From Erigeron canadensis (Eukaryota; Streptophyta; Magnoliopsida; Asterales; Asteraceae): a DNA stretch of 64,000 nucleotides. Location: positions 19,220,735 to 19,284,734 of the forward strand of contig NC_057769.1 of assembly GCF_010389155.1 (NCBI RefSeq). Reading direction: 5' to 3'. Position numbers and translations under genes: made by a program. The notes under the pieces were generated by a model. That model ran no database searches and was not told the DNA's origin. It saw only the letters and a list, made by a program, of their open reading frames with translations. Of the stretch, positions 32,617-43,970 are shown one piece after another; the first letter of the stretch is position 1, and each line of letters begins with the position of its first letter.

Positions 32617-34322
32617 GTGAATAGGTGTGGGTACTTAAGCTTCATTTGATCTTCTCGTTCCCAAGTGAATTATGGGCCTCTACGGGAGTTCCAACGAACT
32701 TTCACAATGGTATACTTATGTCTCTTGAGCTTTTTGACTTCTCGTTCCAAAGTTTCAACGGGTTCTTCCTTGAAGCTTAGGTTACTATCTACTCGTATCT
32801 CGTCCAAAGGAACATATGTTGTTTCATTGGCTAGACACTTCTTGAGGTTTGATACGTGGAAGACATCGTGTACGTTACTTAGTTCCTGGGGAAGTTTCAA
32901 ACGGTAAGCTACTGCACCAATGCGCTCTACGATCTCAAACGGTCCAACGTATCTTGGAGCTAGTTTTCCCCTCTTAATGAATCTGACTACGCCCTTCCAA
33001 GGCGAAACTTTGAGCATCACTCGATCACCAACCTGAAACTCTAAAGGTTTCCTTCGGTTGTCTGCATATTTCTTTTGTCTATCTCTTGCTTTCAGAAGGT
33101 TCTCCTTGATTTGAGCAACTCTTTCGGTAGTTTCGAGGATGATCTCTGGACCTATTAGTTGCATGTCTCCCACTTCGTGCCATGCAAGCGGGGATCGACA
33201 TTTTCTTCCATACAAGACCTCATAAGGCGGACACCCAATACTTGCGTGATAGCTGTTGTTATACGAAAATTCTACTAATGGGAGGTGAATATCCCAACTT
33301 CCTCCAAAGTCTATGACACAGGCTCTTAGCATGTCTTCTAATGTCTGAATCGTTCTCTCACTCTGTCTGTCTGACTGTGGATGGTAGGCGGTACTCATGT
33401 CGATGCGTGTTCCCAAAGCTCGTTGTAACGACCTCCAAAATCCTGAGGTAACTCGACTATCCCTATCGCTAATGATTGATACAGGAACACCGTGTTTAGC
33501 TACAATCTCCTTAAGATACAGACGCGCATACTGCTCCATTGAGAAATCTTCACGTATGGGTATGAAATGCGCTGATTTGGTCAGTTGATCTACCACTACC
33601 CATATAGCATCTTTACCACTACCCGTTCTTGGTAATTTGGTGACAAAATCCATAGTGATCTTTTCCCACTTCCAACTGGGAAGTTCTGGTTATGTTAGTA
33701 GTCCTCCTGGCTTCTTATGTTCTACCTTGACCTTTAAACATGTTAGGCACTTGCTCACATAGACCGCTACGTCTCTCTTCATTCCTGGCCACCAGAATAG
33801 ATCTCGCAAGTCTTGATACATCTTATCTATCCCTGGATGGATAGAATATAATGCTTTGTGCGCTTCGTCCATTATCAGCTTCCTTAGTCCTCCACACATT
33901 GGGATCCACAACCGATCACAAAAGTATAGTCCTCCATCCTCTCCTTGAGTAAACTGTTCCATCATACCTCCCAAACCTTCTTTATCAATGTTCTCTTTCT
34001 TGTTTGCTTCTACTTGTGCCCCAATCACCCTGTCCTTCAGACTATTGTGCATGGTAATGCTCATGGCTCTAATTCGTCTTGGTCTAACTCTCTCCTTCCT
34101 ACTCAAGGCGTCTACTACTACATTTGCCTTCCCTGGATGATATCGAATTTCACAATCGTAGTCGCTAAACAACTCTAGCCATCGTCTCTGGCGCATGTTA
34201 AGGTCTTTCTGAGTGAAGATATGCTGAAGGCTCTTATGATCCGTGTATATCACGCTCTTTGTCCCGTATAGATAATGTCTCCAACACTTGAATGCAAAAA
34301 CGATAGCTCCCAAATAACACGG
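32617..34322 (-). pseudogene. Gypsy D RNase H, integrase and chromodomain
   Basis: Minus strand. From 34313 the RNase H part reads [20 protein letters not shown], then VVDALSR, the integrase zinc region (H-H near 33840, CLTCLKVK near 33740), then after a stop near 33690 the core with [22 protein letters not shown] and [12 protein letters not shown]. The usual D-G-Q-S reads D-R-Q-S. The C-terminus contains [25 protein letters not shown] and a chromodomain-like end ([25 protein letters not shown]). A GAA-to-TAA change at 32670 stops the frame before FTWEREDQM. The RT part that should precede RNase H is gone. Chromodomains are thought to steer integration to heterochromatin. Confidence 0.9.
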
Positions 34323-35842
34323 TAGCTAGATGATTGTTTAAGAGAAATGTACCCGTGACAACGTTCGGATCGTGAGCGGCTTCCACAGCATTCAAAGCAA
34401 AGACTCGGCCCCTGGCCTGCTGGGCTTGGTTAGCTCTTGGTGGATTTGGTGCTGCAATCTGTAGAGGATTTTGATTGGCTGCGGCTGGGGTGGGGCGCCT
34501 AACAATTCTTGGGCAAGCATTGGGGTAGTGCTCAGTGCTACCACACTCATAACAAGCTCTTGGATTAACTGGAGGATTTCTATTGTTTCTTGGTGCGACA
34601 TTCAGTGGTGCTGCTGGGATTCTAGCTGTTCTGCAATCTCTAGACAAGTGCCCAAATTTCTGACAGTTCTGACAAAATCGACACGGCACTGTTGTTGGAT
34701 GATGATAAGTACAACTAGCACACTGAGGAGCTTGGCCGACATATGCCTTCTGCCCCGGCTCAACTGCTGCAAAACGCCCTTCCAACTCTGACTCTCTTAT
34801 CAGCTCTGAAATCCCTTCTCTTACTGGGTTCACCAAAGTCCCTCTTCTTCTCTCCAGATTTAGTCAGTGTTCCAGCTCTAACCAGGTCATCAGTCATAGC
34901 ACTGGTCCTTCGAATGGTCTCTTCGATCGAGTAAGGAGAAATGCCAGTCATAGTGTTACGAATCTGAGGATTGAGGCCATAGATGTATCTCTCAATCAGC
35001 TTCGACTCAGAAGTCACCAAGTGTGGTATTAATCTGGCCAGCTCTTGAAACTTGCTGGTGTACTCTGCATGACCAGATCCCACCATGGTGTGGTGCCAAA
35101 ACTCTTGCTCAATCTTCTGCATCTCATTCAGTGGACAAAAGCGGTTCTTCATCATCTCCTTAAACTCATCCCATGGTGTTTCCAAGGTAGCAGTTCTTCC
35201 ACGGGCTCCAAGCAAAGTATTCCACCATGACAGTGCATCATCTGTAAATGAACCTCCAGTGAATCTTACCCTCTGATGAGATGGACACTCACTTATGTCC
35301 ATGACTGCTTCCAATTTCTCCAACCACTTCATAAACACGCCTGCCCCTCCTCTTCCATTATAATCTGGTGGACCACACTTCTTAAACACGGTGTAACTGC
35401 AACCGCTTCTCTCCACAGCATACTCATCATTCCTGGGAAACCTTCTGGGTCTAGGGCCCACATACACACCTTCCCCAACAAAATCCACTTCGGGGTCAAC
35501 ATTTTCAGGTTCTTGATTCACTTGTTGCGGTGCAACTCTTACTGGTTCAGCTTCAACTTCAGGTGCTCTTCGGTTCTGATTCGGAACAGCACCCATTGCA
35601 GCAGTCACTTGTTCAATAATAGTAGGCATTGAAGCCGCCAACTGTTCAGCAATGATAGTGGCCCAATCAGGGTTCTCAACGTGACCCATGCCATCACCAA
35701 GGCCACCACGACCTCTACCACGGCCTCTTCCTTGCTGACCTCCACGACCTCCTCTCGGGTTGCCACGACCACCTCCAGGGTTACCACGACCAACACCATT
35801 ATCTCGAGCTTCGACATTCGGGTTTGATCTTGTTCGCACCAT
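34323..35842 (-). pseudogene. Gypsy D gag with two zinc knuckles, fused to a protease stub
   Basis: ATG at 35840-35842. The N-terminus is Gly/Arg-rich (RGRGRGRGG). The central retrotransposon gag domain includes WLEKLEAVMDISECPSHQRV and ALSWWNTLL. A frameshift near 34790-34830 moves to the frame with two knuckles, CQNCQKFGHLSRDC and CYECGSTEHYPNAC. The end reads [14 protein letters not shown], where a protease DSG motif would come next, but the sequence jumps directly into RNase H ([16 protein letters not shown]) near 34313-34326. Confidence 0.9.
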
Positions 35843-36735
35843 TTTCCTATATTAGGAAAAGACGGGATCGGCGTTAGAATGAGGAAATAGTCATTCGTGA
35901 CGTCATTTACGCACTCTCAAACACACTCGTGTTAGTTTTCTAGAATTCTATACACTTATATGTAGCTCAAGAAATCAAGTATTACATCTGAAGGTGAGCA
36001 TTATCATCAATATCAATCATGCAGTACAAAGTAACATTACAATAGGATATTCAATTCATGAGGGATAGTTCGCAAGATGAATAATATAACCATTTCAACT
36101 TAAATTAAATTTTTAAATCCAATTAACTGTTGACAGCCAGAATGTGGTCCGGATCTAACACCTACATCCGTTGCACTAGCGGTGTATGTATACAGGGTGT
36201 ACCAGCGGCTAACCCTCCACACCTCTAGTACATCTAATGCAAGGTCGGTTCACGGTTCTGATATGCTCCCTAGGTATTGGCAAAGGTATGTATACAGGGT
36301 GTACCAGCGGCTAACCCTCCACCCGACCAACACCTATTGAACATGCCAGAGTTGCTACCACACTCTAACCATCTTAGGCACGATCCATGTTGCCATCAAG
36401 TCCATAGAAAATATACCACACGCGAAAAGTTGATCAGGCTTTTCTGTGATGATATATCGTCATACTTCCTTGCTAACAACACGTCATTTCGCTAACTTAT
36501 TATCATTATTTAAGTTTAACACATATCATAGTTCCAATTCCAATACCAAAAGCATGAATGTACGTGGCAAGGTAGCATGGTTCTAAGGTCTGCGCATGTA
36601 TGAATATCATGGCATGGATATCGCAGATATAGATAAAATTCATAGAGGTTGAGTAACACATAATTCCTATCATACATGCTACGTGCGGTTCCTAAGTTAT
36701 AGTCTAGGCAAATCCACTTAATTCACTATAACCTC
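35843..36735 (-). other. 5' leader of gypsy D with a 37-bp direct duplication
   Basis: Noncoding sequence between PBS and gag. A 37-bp block containing ACAGGGTGTACCAGCGGCTA is present at 36184-36220 and again at 36286-36322, perfect by eye. No ORF is convincing. Confidence 0.8.
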
Positions 36736-36748
36736 GGCTCTGATACCA
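36736..36748 (-). promoter_or_regulatory. Primer-binding site of gypsy D (tRNA-Met)
   Basis: Minus-strand TGGTATCAGAGCC, three bases from the 5' LTR. Confidence 0.9.
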
Positions 36749-36751
36749 ATC

Positions 36752-39468
36752 TGTAACACCCCGACAGCGGCGGAAAACTCAGGATGTAAGATAAAGCACA
36801 CGCGCACATGGATGTTACATAGGAATACTAAATGAGTGCATACATTAAGCATAAATAGTCAACTTCATAACCAAACAAGCATAATAGTAGTCATCACACA
36901 CAAGTTAAAACAAGCATTCAAATAGAGATGAGATAAGTTCCCACGCAGGGGAAAAGGTTAGGCATATTGCCATCAAGCATAAACAAGAGCATGCAAACTT
37001 CAAAACCTAGTCTGCAGTCTGCTAAAAGTCCCATGCTACCAATCCTAGCCACGATTTGCCTGATTACCTGAAAGGAATACTTAGACGTGTCAACATAAAG
37101 GTTGGTGAGTTCGTAGGTTTGAGTTCATAAACAAGATATATAAAAACGTTTTATGCCGTCAATAGAATTCGAGAGTAAAGTAGTATAATGTGGCTAGAGA
37201 CCAACTTGCACATAAGTAAGTGTTTGTATATAATCGTGCACACACAGTCATCAACATGACCGGCAAGTATGTATAAAGCGAGCACACACAATCCTCAACA
37301 GGACCGGCTAATATGTATAAGCGAGCACACACAATCCTCAACAGGACCGGCTGATATGTAATAAACGAGCACACACAATCCTCAACAGGACCGGCTGATA
37401 TGTAACAAGTAGTCAGATAGCCATAGAGTAGTAAAAGCAGTTACGGCCTATATAAAAGCATATGTAGTATTCCTTCCACCCCAAAACATAAGTAAAGAAA
37501 AAGGGGCTACGAAGACTCACAGTGATCCGGTACAAGCGTAGATTACAAGCACAGAGAATGAGTACAGATATAAGTAAGATATATCTATTTAAATCCAAGT
37601 ATGTCTTGATGTCAACCTAATCACAAGTCATTGAACATAGATGAATACATGTATTAGTTCTTGTGATTAATTAATCATTGAAATGTCCTTGATGAACTGA
37701 TGATTTGGTCCCTTAAAGATCTTTGAACGTTTTGACTCAAAAGTGGTTGAATGGGCTTTAAGTATGTGAACTGGACTCGAACTGAATGTCCTTGAACTCA
37801 CACAAAAGTACTTATTGTGTTAATGAGTTGAACGTGTCTTTAAATGATGAACTTTAGCCTTAAGAACTCAATTTTTGTTTGTTCATGGAACTCGTACTTT
37901 AGTAATTTAGATAGCACATGCCTCGGGTGTACTCAATTAGGGTTTGCACAATATTCGTTGTTCTAGATCGTTTTAAAAACTAGCTTCAATGTTTTAACAT
38001 AGCCTTGAATGTGATTAATCATATGAGAATGAGGTTAGGAAGTGATTTTGATGATTAGGTACATGATTAGGTTGTTTTAAGTGTGATATTTTATAGGTGC
38101 TAGGTTGTGTTTGGGTTTCGAAGTCGTTCTAGGGTTTAAGGGGCTCAAGATCGTCCCTCTGGACAAGTTCAGGGTCATCCTAGGACTTTGAAGTTCAAGA
38201 TCGTTCTAGCATATGAGGTGCAAGACCGTCCTAGGTTCCACCATGGTCAAGATCGTCTTAGTTTCTAGGGCTCAAGATCGTCCTGCAAGATCGTCCCTTA
38301 GTCTTTAGTTCAAGATCGTCTTTGGTGCAAGCTAGCTCAAATTCGTCTTAAGTTCCTAAAATACAAGATCGTCCTAATGTCTCCTTGGTCCAGATCGTCC
38401 CATTCCAAGGACAAGAACAGGCCTTATGATCGTTACAAGAATAAGTGTTTGAGCTAAACCGATCCAAATGATCAATTACCCATTAAACGTACCAACAACA
38501 TCACCACACCACACAAGATCGAACGGGCAATCAAGAGAGAACATAGGCTGTTCCAGGAAGATCTTGGCCTCAAGATCGTCCCATCAGGGCCGTTTCATGA
38601 GCAAGAACAAGTACGAGATCAACAACAAGGTCTAGATCGATTTCAGGACAAGCTAGAACCTAAAACTAGTACATATATAAATAATACACTAACCATTAAC
38701 ACTTTAAACGATTTCAAGACCATCTATAACATGAATAAGGTGTGGCACATCAAGAACAAGTTTTCCTTCATTTTCAAAAATGGGTTTTGTAGATTAAAGC
38801 ATGTTATGACCCAAATTTGTTCACAAAAAGGTTACTAAACACATTTAGACTCAAACCCATTAGCTATTAACACGATTTTCATTCAAAAATTGGACCAAAT
38901 CATCAAGAACATAAGCTTGAAAAAGTACACTTTTAATTTTGATCAAAAACTCATAATTTGTTGTTGTTACCTGAGATTTGATTCCAGAAATATGTTTTGA
39001 TTATCACAAGGATGCTAAAAGTACAAATGATTTTTGGTTTAACAACTCAAAATCAAAAGATGATTTTTGTGTGTGTTTTTGAGGCTCCACTATGTGTTTT
39101 TAGAGAGAGAGAGAAGAAAGGTGGAGAAGAAGGTGAATAGTAGTTTCTCTCTCAAGGGTTTCCATCATTTTCTATATATACCTTTCCCATAATAAATGAA
39201 CTCATTAAATGCAATGACTATTTGTGAACATTTTGAACTAGATCTTTTATAGACTTGAATGTTCACGACTCGAATTCTAGTATTTTATCGTATTAACTCA
39301 TAATCTCGTCATTTAATTCAAGATTTAAGATCAAATTGACCTTCATATAAGCGTATCATTAAGTCTAAAGTATATCAAGAACTTTAATAAATTGAACTGT
39401 CTAATCGTTCCAATGCGCAAGTACGATCCTAGAAACTTATTTAGAACATTTCTATTACGGTTGTTACA
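36752..39468 (-). repeat. 5' LTR of gypsy D (2717 bp)
   Basis: TGTAACACCCCGACAGCGGCGG...TTGTTACA. Contains about four 43-bp-type repeats at 37233-37407, AGATCGTCC-type motifs at 38120-38590, a divergent AAACCGATCCAAATGATCAATT linker near 38457, and TCTAGATCGATT near 38632. Confidence 0.92.
37233..37407. repeat. 43-bp tandem repeat, about four copies
   Basis: Same GAGCACACACAATCCTCAAC unit as 30158-30457, but the spacer between units reads TATGTATAAGC instead of AGTATCAATC, so the arrays in the two LTRs have diverged in number and content. Confidence 0.9.
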
Positions 39469-39754
39469 ATATGAGCGCTGAACTTACTGCCAGCATATGC
39501 AAATGACAACCTTGCTATCACACATGAACACAAACAAAAGCCAACAGAATCATACCAACGTTAAGCATGCACATTCTAACCTAATTATTCTAAGGAAATG
39601 GAAAGAAAATACGATGTCTCATCACCCCGAAGGGTGGATACAAACCAACCAAATAAAAATTAAAAAGTACGGGAATTGAAATTATTCAAACAAATAGTAC
39701 AAGTCATCAAAACCAGCTGACTGACGGCTTTCAATTCTTCGACCTGCAAATGAC

Positions 39755-41907
39755 TCACTGTGGTGGAGGATGAGGTGAATAATGTTGGTAACCAGGAAGG
39801 TTACCATAATCAAAGAAAGAACCAACCTCCTGTTCTGCAAAAGTCTGCTCAGTAGCTCCTGCCTGGGTCACGTACATGCCAGCATAAGTACTTGTATAAG
39901 AACCAAATCGGACCGACATATTCGGTCCTAGTGCCCCTGGATCGTGACGGGGGGGCTCCTCGACCACATGCTCGGGAGGAAAGTAAAAACCTCCACCGAC
40001 TCTCTGATGCGGGATAAACATGGCGGGTGGACGGTAGTCGGGAAGATCAGCGGGTGGGCTAAAATCCTGCCCTCTCAGCTGTGCCTCCCACATGGGCTGG
40101 TAACGGCGCAAGTCATATACCACTCTCCCAAGCCCAGAACCCATCATAGTCATATCTCCCGCAACTTGCTCTCTGAAACTATCCATACGGGTGTGAAATG
40201 ACTGCTGAGACTCGAACATCCGATCAACAACAGACTGAAGAAAGGTGAAATCAAAACCTGCAGGAACAGCAGGAGAAGAAGAAGCTCCCGTAGTAGAAGT
40301 AGCACGACGCTTAGGGCGTCTAACCAGTTCTTCCTCCGCTGCCTCCTCCATTTCTTCAACAGTATCTTCACCATCATCACCTTCCTCGCCCTCAGGGGCG
40401 GCATCACCAAAATCAATCAAAGAGTAAAAACCTTTATTGGTTTGAGGCTTAAGTAACCCAAACCGCTTCAAATCCGGATACTCAAATGGTTTCATAGGCT
40501 TCCAATTCAAGTTAAACACCATGTTTGCTCGATCCCCTTCACAACCAAAGAATTTCACCAATTTTGTAACATAATGGCCACAAACAAGCTTCCTATCCCT
40601 CATGCCTCGGGTGTCCATATGCTTTGCTACCACGTAAGGGGCACAAGCTAATCTATACGGGGCACCCTCATGAAAAAGCCTCAACAACCACATATCCTCT
40701 GAATACACCTTGTCCCGCTGATTTGATCGCTGGACAACCAAGTATGTAATCATTTTTAAAAACAACCTCAAAATAGGTGACTTAATAGAGTTCACCCTCG
40801 ACTTAAAACTCCAAGTCTCCCCAGAAATCTATGCCAAAAACTTGATGTGCGTAGTATGACTTCTGATTACCCTCCGGGAATCCCAACCTGGTACGAGCTC
40901 CCATCCTCAAAACTTTCCTAAATAATTGATTATTATCTACCAAATCCCTAGTGTACATCCCGGTAGCAATTCCAAATTCAACTATGGTTAAAGATCGATC
41001 TCTCCCCCCACAGCGAAAATGTATGCATTTCTCATCAAAAATGTTTTTCACTTTCTCAATGGTACTCACATTGATAGTTGAAAAGAATTCCAAGCACCAT
41101 TCCTTACAAACCATTTCCCTATTTCCAAAAACGTCTATCCACATTCGAAATTCTTGGTCAACAGGGTTACCATTTTCATCATTTTCCATACCAACCAGCC
41201 TTAGAAATCCCTCAATGTCCCTTCGTATAACCAACATGTCAAGCATATCATCAGGAAGATACCTGGGCTCTTCGATGTCCTTGTGAAGAAATTTTTCCAA
41301 CCGCTCATTGTAAGCAGCCTCCTGTTCCTATGAAGCTCTTGGCCAAGTGAGCCATTGGTGTTCAGATAGAGCGGGAACTGGTGCCACCTGTGTGAGAAGA
41401 AACTGCGCGTCTCGGGTTTCGTCCACTAGTAGCGGGAGCCTGCAAAAAGACGGCAAACATCAAAACTTTTAAACCCCAAAATATTATCCACCATATATGC
41501 TCCATAAGGGGGTCAGGTCTGCACAGGGTCAGACTGCGTCGTAGTCTTGATGGACTGCGAAGCAGTCTGAACCTCGAAATCAATAACTGCGGCGCAGTTT
41601 GGTAACTGCGTCGCACTCTTAGACAAACAAACTGCGGCGCAGTTCTTACACTGCGTCACACTCTTAAAGAAATCTGGAAAAAATAATGTGAGTATTTTAA
41701 CAAAGGTTTCAAACCATTATACACCAGAACTTCAAAACTCCCAATCTCTTCGCGAATTCCATTAATCAAACAATTTGACACAAGAAAACCCTTACCCATT
41801 CATGAGTTCTAATTCATTCAAGCATGACAACAAATCCAGGAGTAAATCTATATAATGCAAGGAAAAAAAGCTAAATAGAGGATACTAACCTTTCCAGATC
41901 TCGTCAT
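39755..41907 (-). pseudogene. Athila 3' ORF (env-position, 'ATHILA ORF1'-like) with candidate spliced first exon
   Basis: Downstream of integrase. A candidate exon 1 at 41890-41907 encodes MTRSGK and ends AAG|GTTAGT. A 450-bp intron (41440-41889) ends TTTTTGCAG|GC, joining in phase 0 to exon 2 (41439 down to 39755). Exon 2 reads APATSG..., hits a stop near 41362, continues from 41300 (FLHKDIEEPRYLPDDMLDML, CGGRDRSLTIVEFGIATGMY) and after a one-base shift near 40800 from SPILRLFLKMITYLV to an acidic EEMEEAAEEE stretch and a Pro/Tyr-rich end. It resembles the ATHILA ORF family; its function is not established. Splicing is my inference from the GT...AG sites. Confidence 0.75.
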
Positions 41908-42521
41908 GATGATTATTGTGTAAAAGAAATAAGAACTCAAAGAAATTAAAATGAGAAAGAAAGAAAAAATCGGAAGGTTTTCTTGAGAAAGAAAGTGGAT
42001 GAAGATTTTAGGGTAAAAGTAAAAAGTGGAACAACCCTAGCCTCTTATTTGTTTGACCAGATCTGACCCAGCTGCGTCGCAGTTTCGTTTTAACTATTAT
42101 TATTTTTTATTTTTTTTTCGAATTTTCTGAACAATACAAAAACTGCGTCGCATCAACCTACATGCGTCGTAGTCCCTTATTTTGTCGAGGATTTTTCTGG
42201 TTCGCAGTTGGGGAAAACTGCGTTGCATTAACTTATAAGCCAAAGACTGCGTCGCAGTTTGTAAACTGCGCCGCAGTTTCAACCCCCCCCCCCCCCACAC
42301 ACACACACACACATACACACACACTTACCTTGAATTTCGTCCATGAAAAACGTACCGGATCGCGTAGAGAAGCTCCAGACCTGCAATACTCGACATAATC
42401 ACCTTAAAAACATGGAAATTGCTAAAAATTTAACAAAAACAGAAAATCATCAACACACGGTTTGCCTCCCGCGAAGGGCTTAATTTATTTACGAGTCTTT
42501 AGCTAGACTCGAAGTTCTCCA
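41440..42521 (-). other. Athila spacer and candidate intron with AACTGCGNCGCAGTT palindromes
   Basis: About nine copies of the palindrome or close variants lie at 41531, 41553, 41585, 41604, 41630, 41649, 42071, 42140, 42246 and 42263. The perfect ones are AACTGCGGCGCAGTT and AACTGCGCCGCAGTT. A poly-C run followed by a CA microsatellite is at 42283-42323. No long convincing ORF is seen. Confidence 0.85.
42283..42323. repeat. Poly-C plus (CA)n microsatellite
   Basis: Fifteen C residues followed by CA repeats with one interruption (CATA). Simple repeat of low information, prone to sequencing error. Confidence 0.9.
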
Positions 42522-43970
42522 TCATTGCTTCATTTCGAAAAAGGGCAGCTCGTCGACGACGACTTCCACACTTTCTTCCTCTTGATGATATAACTTCAAC
42601 CTGTGACCATTCACAATAATTGAAGTACCATCCGATTTAAACAATTCCACGTAACCAGACGGATACACATGTTTGATCACAAAAGGGCCGGTCCACCTAG
42701 ACGTCAACTTGGGTTGTTTAAACTTGTACTTAGAAAGGAACAACAAGACCTTATCACCGGCTTTAAAATCCTTTTTCCTAAGCCTACGGTCATGCCAAAC
42801 CTTTGTTCGTTCCTTATATAACAAAGTTATCATACGCATACAACCTAAGTTCATCTAGTTCATTTAGTTGCATCGATCTCAACTCACCGGCTTCAACTAG
42901 GTCCATGTTACAATTCTTGAGCGCCCAATAGGCCTTATTCTCAATTTCAATAGGAAGATGACACATCTTGCCATAAAGCAACCGGAATGGGGTTGTCTCA
43001 ATCGGTGTCTTGTAGGCGGTCCTAAATGCCCATAGAGCATCATCAAGCTTGGTGGACCAAGACTTCGGGTTATCTCCTACGGTTTTCTCAAGAATTCTTT
43101 TTAATGCCCGATTCGTGTTTTCAACTTGGCCACTCGTTTGTGGGTGATATGAGGTTGAAAAACGGTGGTTGACACCGTACCTCTTTAGCACCTTAGCGAG
43201 TTGGTGATTCGCAAAATGACTTCCGCGGTCACTGATTAAGGCCTTGGGCACTCCAAACCTATAGAAAATCTTTTTCAGAAAATGAATGACGACACGTGCG
43301 TCATTTGTTGGCAAGGCTTTCGCCTCGGCCCACTTTGAAACATAATCAACAGCAACAAGGATATACAAATTCCTATTCGATGGGAGAAAAGGTCCCATAA
43401 AGTCTATGCCCCAAACATCAAAAACTTCACATACCTGAATAAAGTTTTGAGGCATTTCATCACGTTTGGAAATATTACCTTGTCGCTGACACACATCACA
43501 AACCTCTACCAGGGTTTGTGCTTCCTTGAACACGGATGGCCAATAGAATCCAGCATCATACACTTTCTTACCGGTGACTGACGCTCCATATTGTTCACCG
43601 GTTGGCCCATGGTGACAAGCATCAAGAATCTGGCGAGTCTCATCATCTGCCACACACCTCCTTATCATCCCATCTGCATAAATTTTAAACAAAAATGGAT
43701 TCTCCCAAAAGTAATGTTTGGCCTCGATAAAAAGTTTCCTCCATTCTTGCTTTGACATATCTTCCGGAATTGCACCTGAACTAAGATAGTTAGCAATATC
43801 GGCGAACCAAGGTCCTGTTTCAATCTTCATCAAAAACTCATCAGGAAAATCATCATTAATGTAATGCTCTTGTAACTCCTCACGGTGAGGATTTTCGAGC
43901 CTACTAAGATGATCAGCTGCCACATTCTAAGCCCCTTTTTTATCTTTAATTTCAATGTCGAATTCTTGCA
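42522..43970 (-). pseudogene. Athila integrase
   Basis: Minus strand. After the RNase H end ([12 protein letters not shown], near 43915) the HHCC zinc region is present (DACHHGP near 43620, CDVCQRQGN near 43490). The catalytic core follows with GIDFMGPF (near 43400), ISDRGSHF (near 43230) and [14 protein letters not shown] (near 43120), keeping D, D and E. The frame ends near 42814 and the C-terminal domain continues in another frame at 42522-42854 (KAGDKVLLFLSKYKF...LTSRWTGPFVI). One frameshift therefore separates core and C-terminus. Confidence 0.9.

Larger units (their letters stand above)
29781..39468 (-). mobile_element. Gypsy chromovirus D (Tekay/Del-like), internally deleted
   Basis: LTRs TGTAACACCCCGACAGC...GGTTGTTACA at 29781-32371 and 36752-39468. 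Polypurine tract GTGGGGGAGAA (minus strand) lies beside 32371 and PBS TGGTATCAGAGCC at 36736-36748. The internal region is only 4.4 kb and holds gag, then RNase H, integrase and chromodomain. Protease and RT are missing. The lineage call rests on the chromodomain-like C-terminus and gag style. Flanks GAGGG (left) and ATATG (right) do not match, and the neighbours are different elements (copia C and Athila F). Confidence 0.92.

Noticed and set aside
42100..42398. Open frames on both strands over the poly-C/CA run
   Set aside because: Low-complexity translation (Pro/Thr/His or Val/Cys repeats) from a microsatellite.
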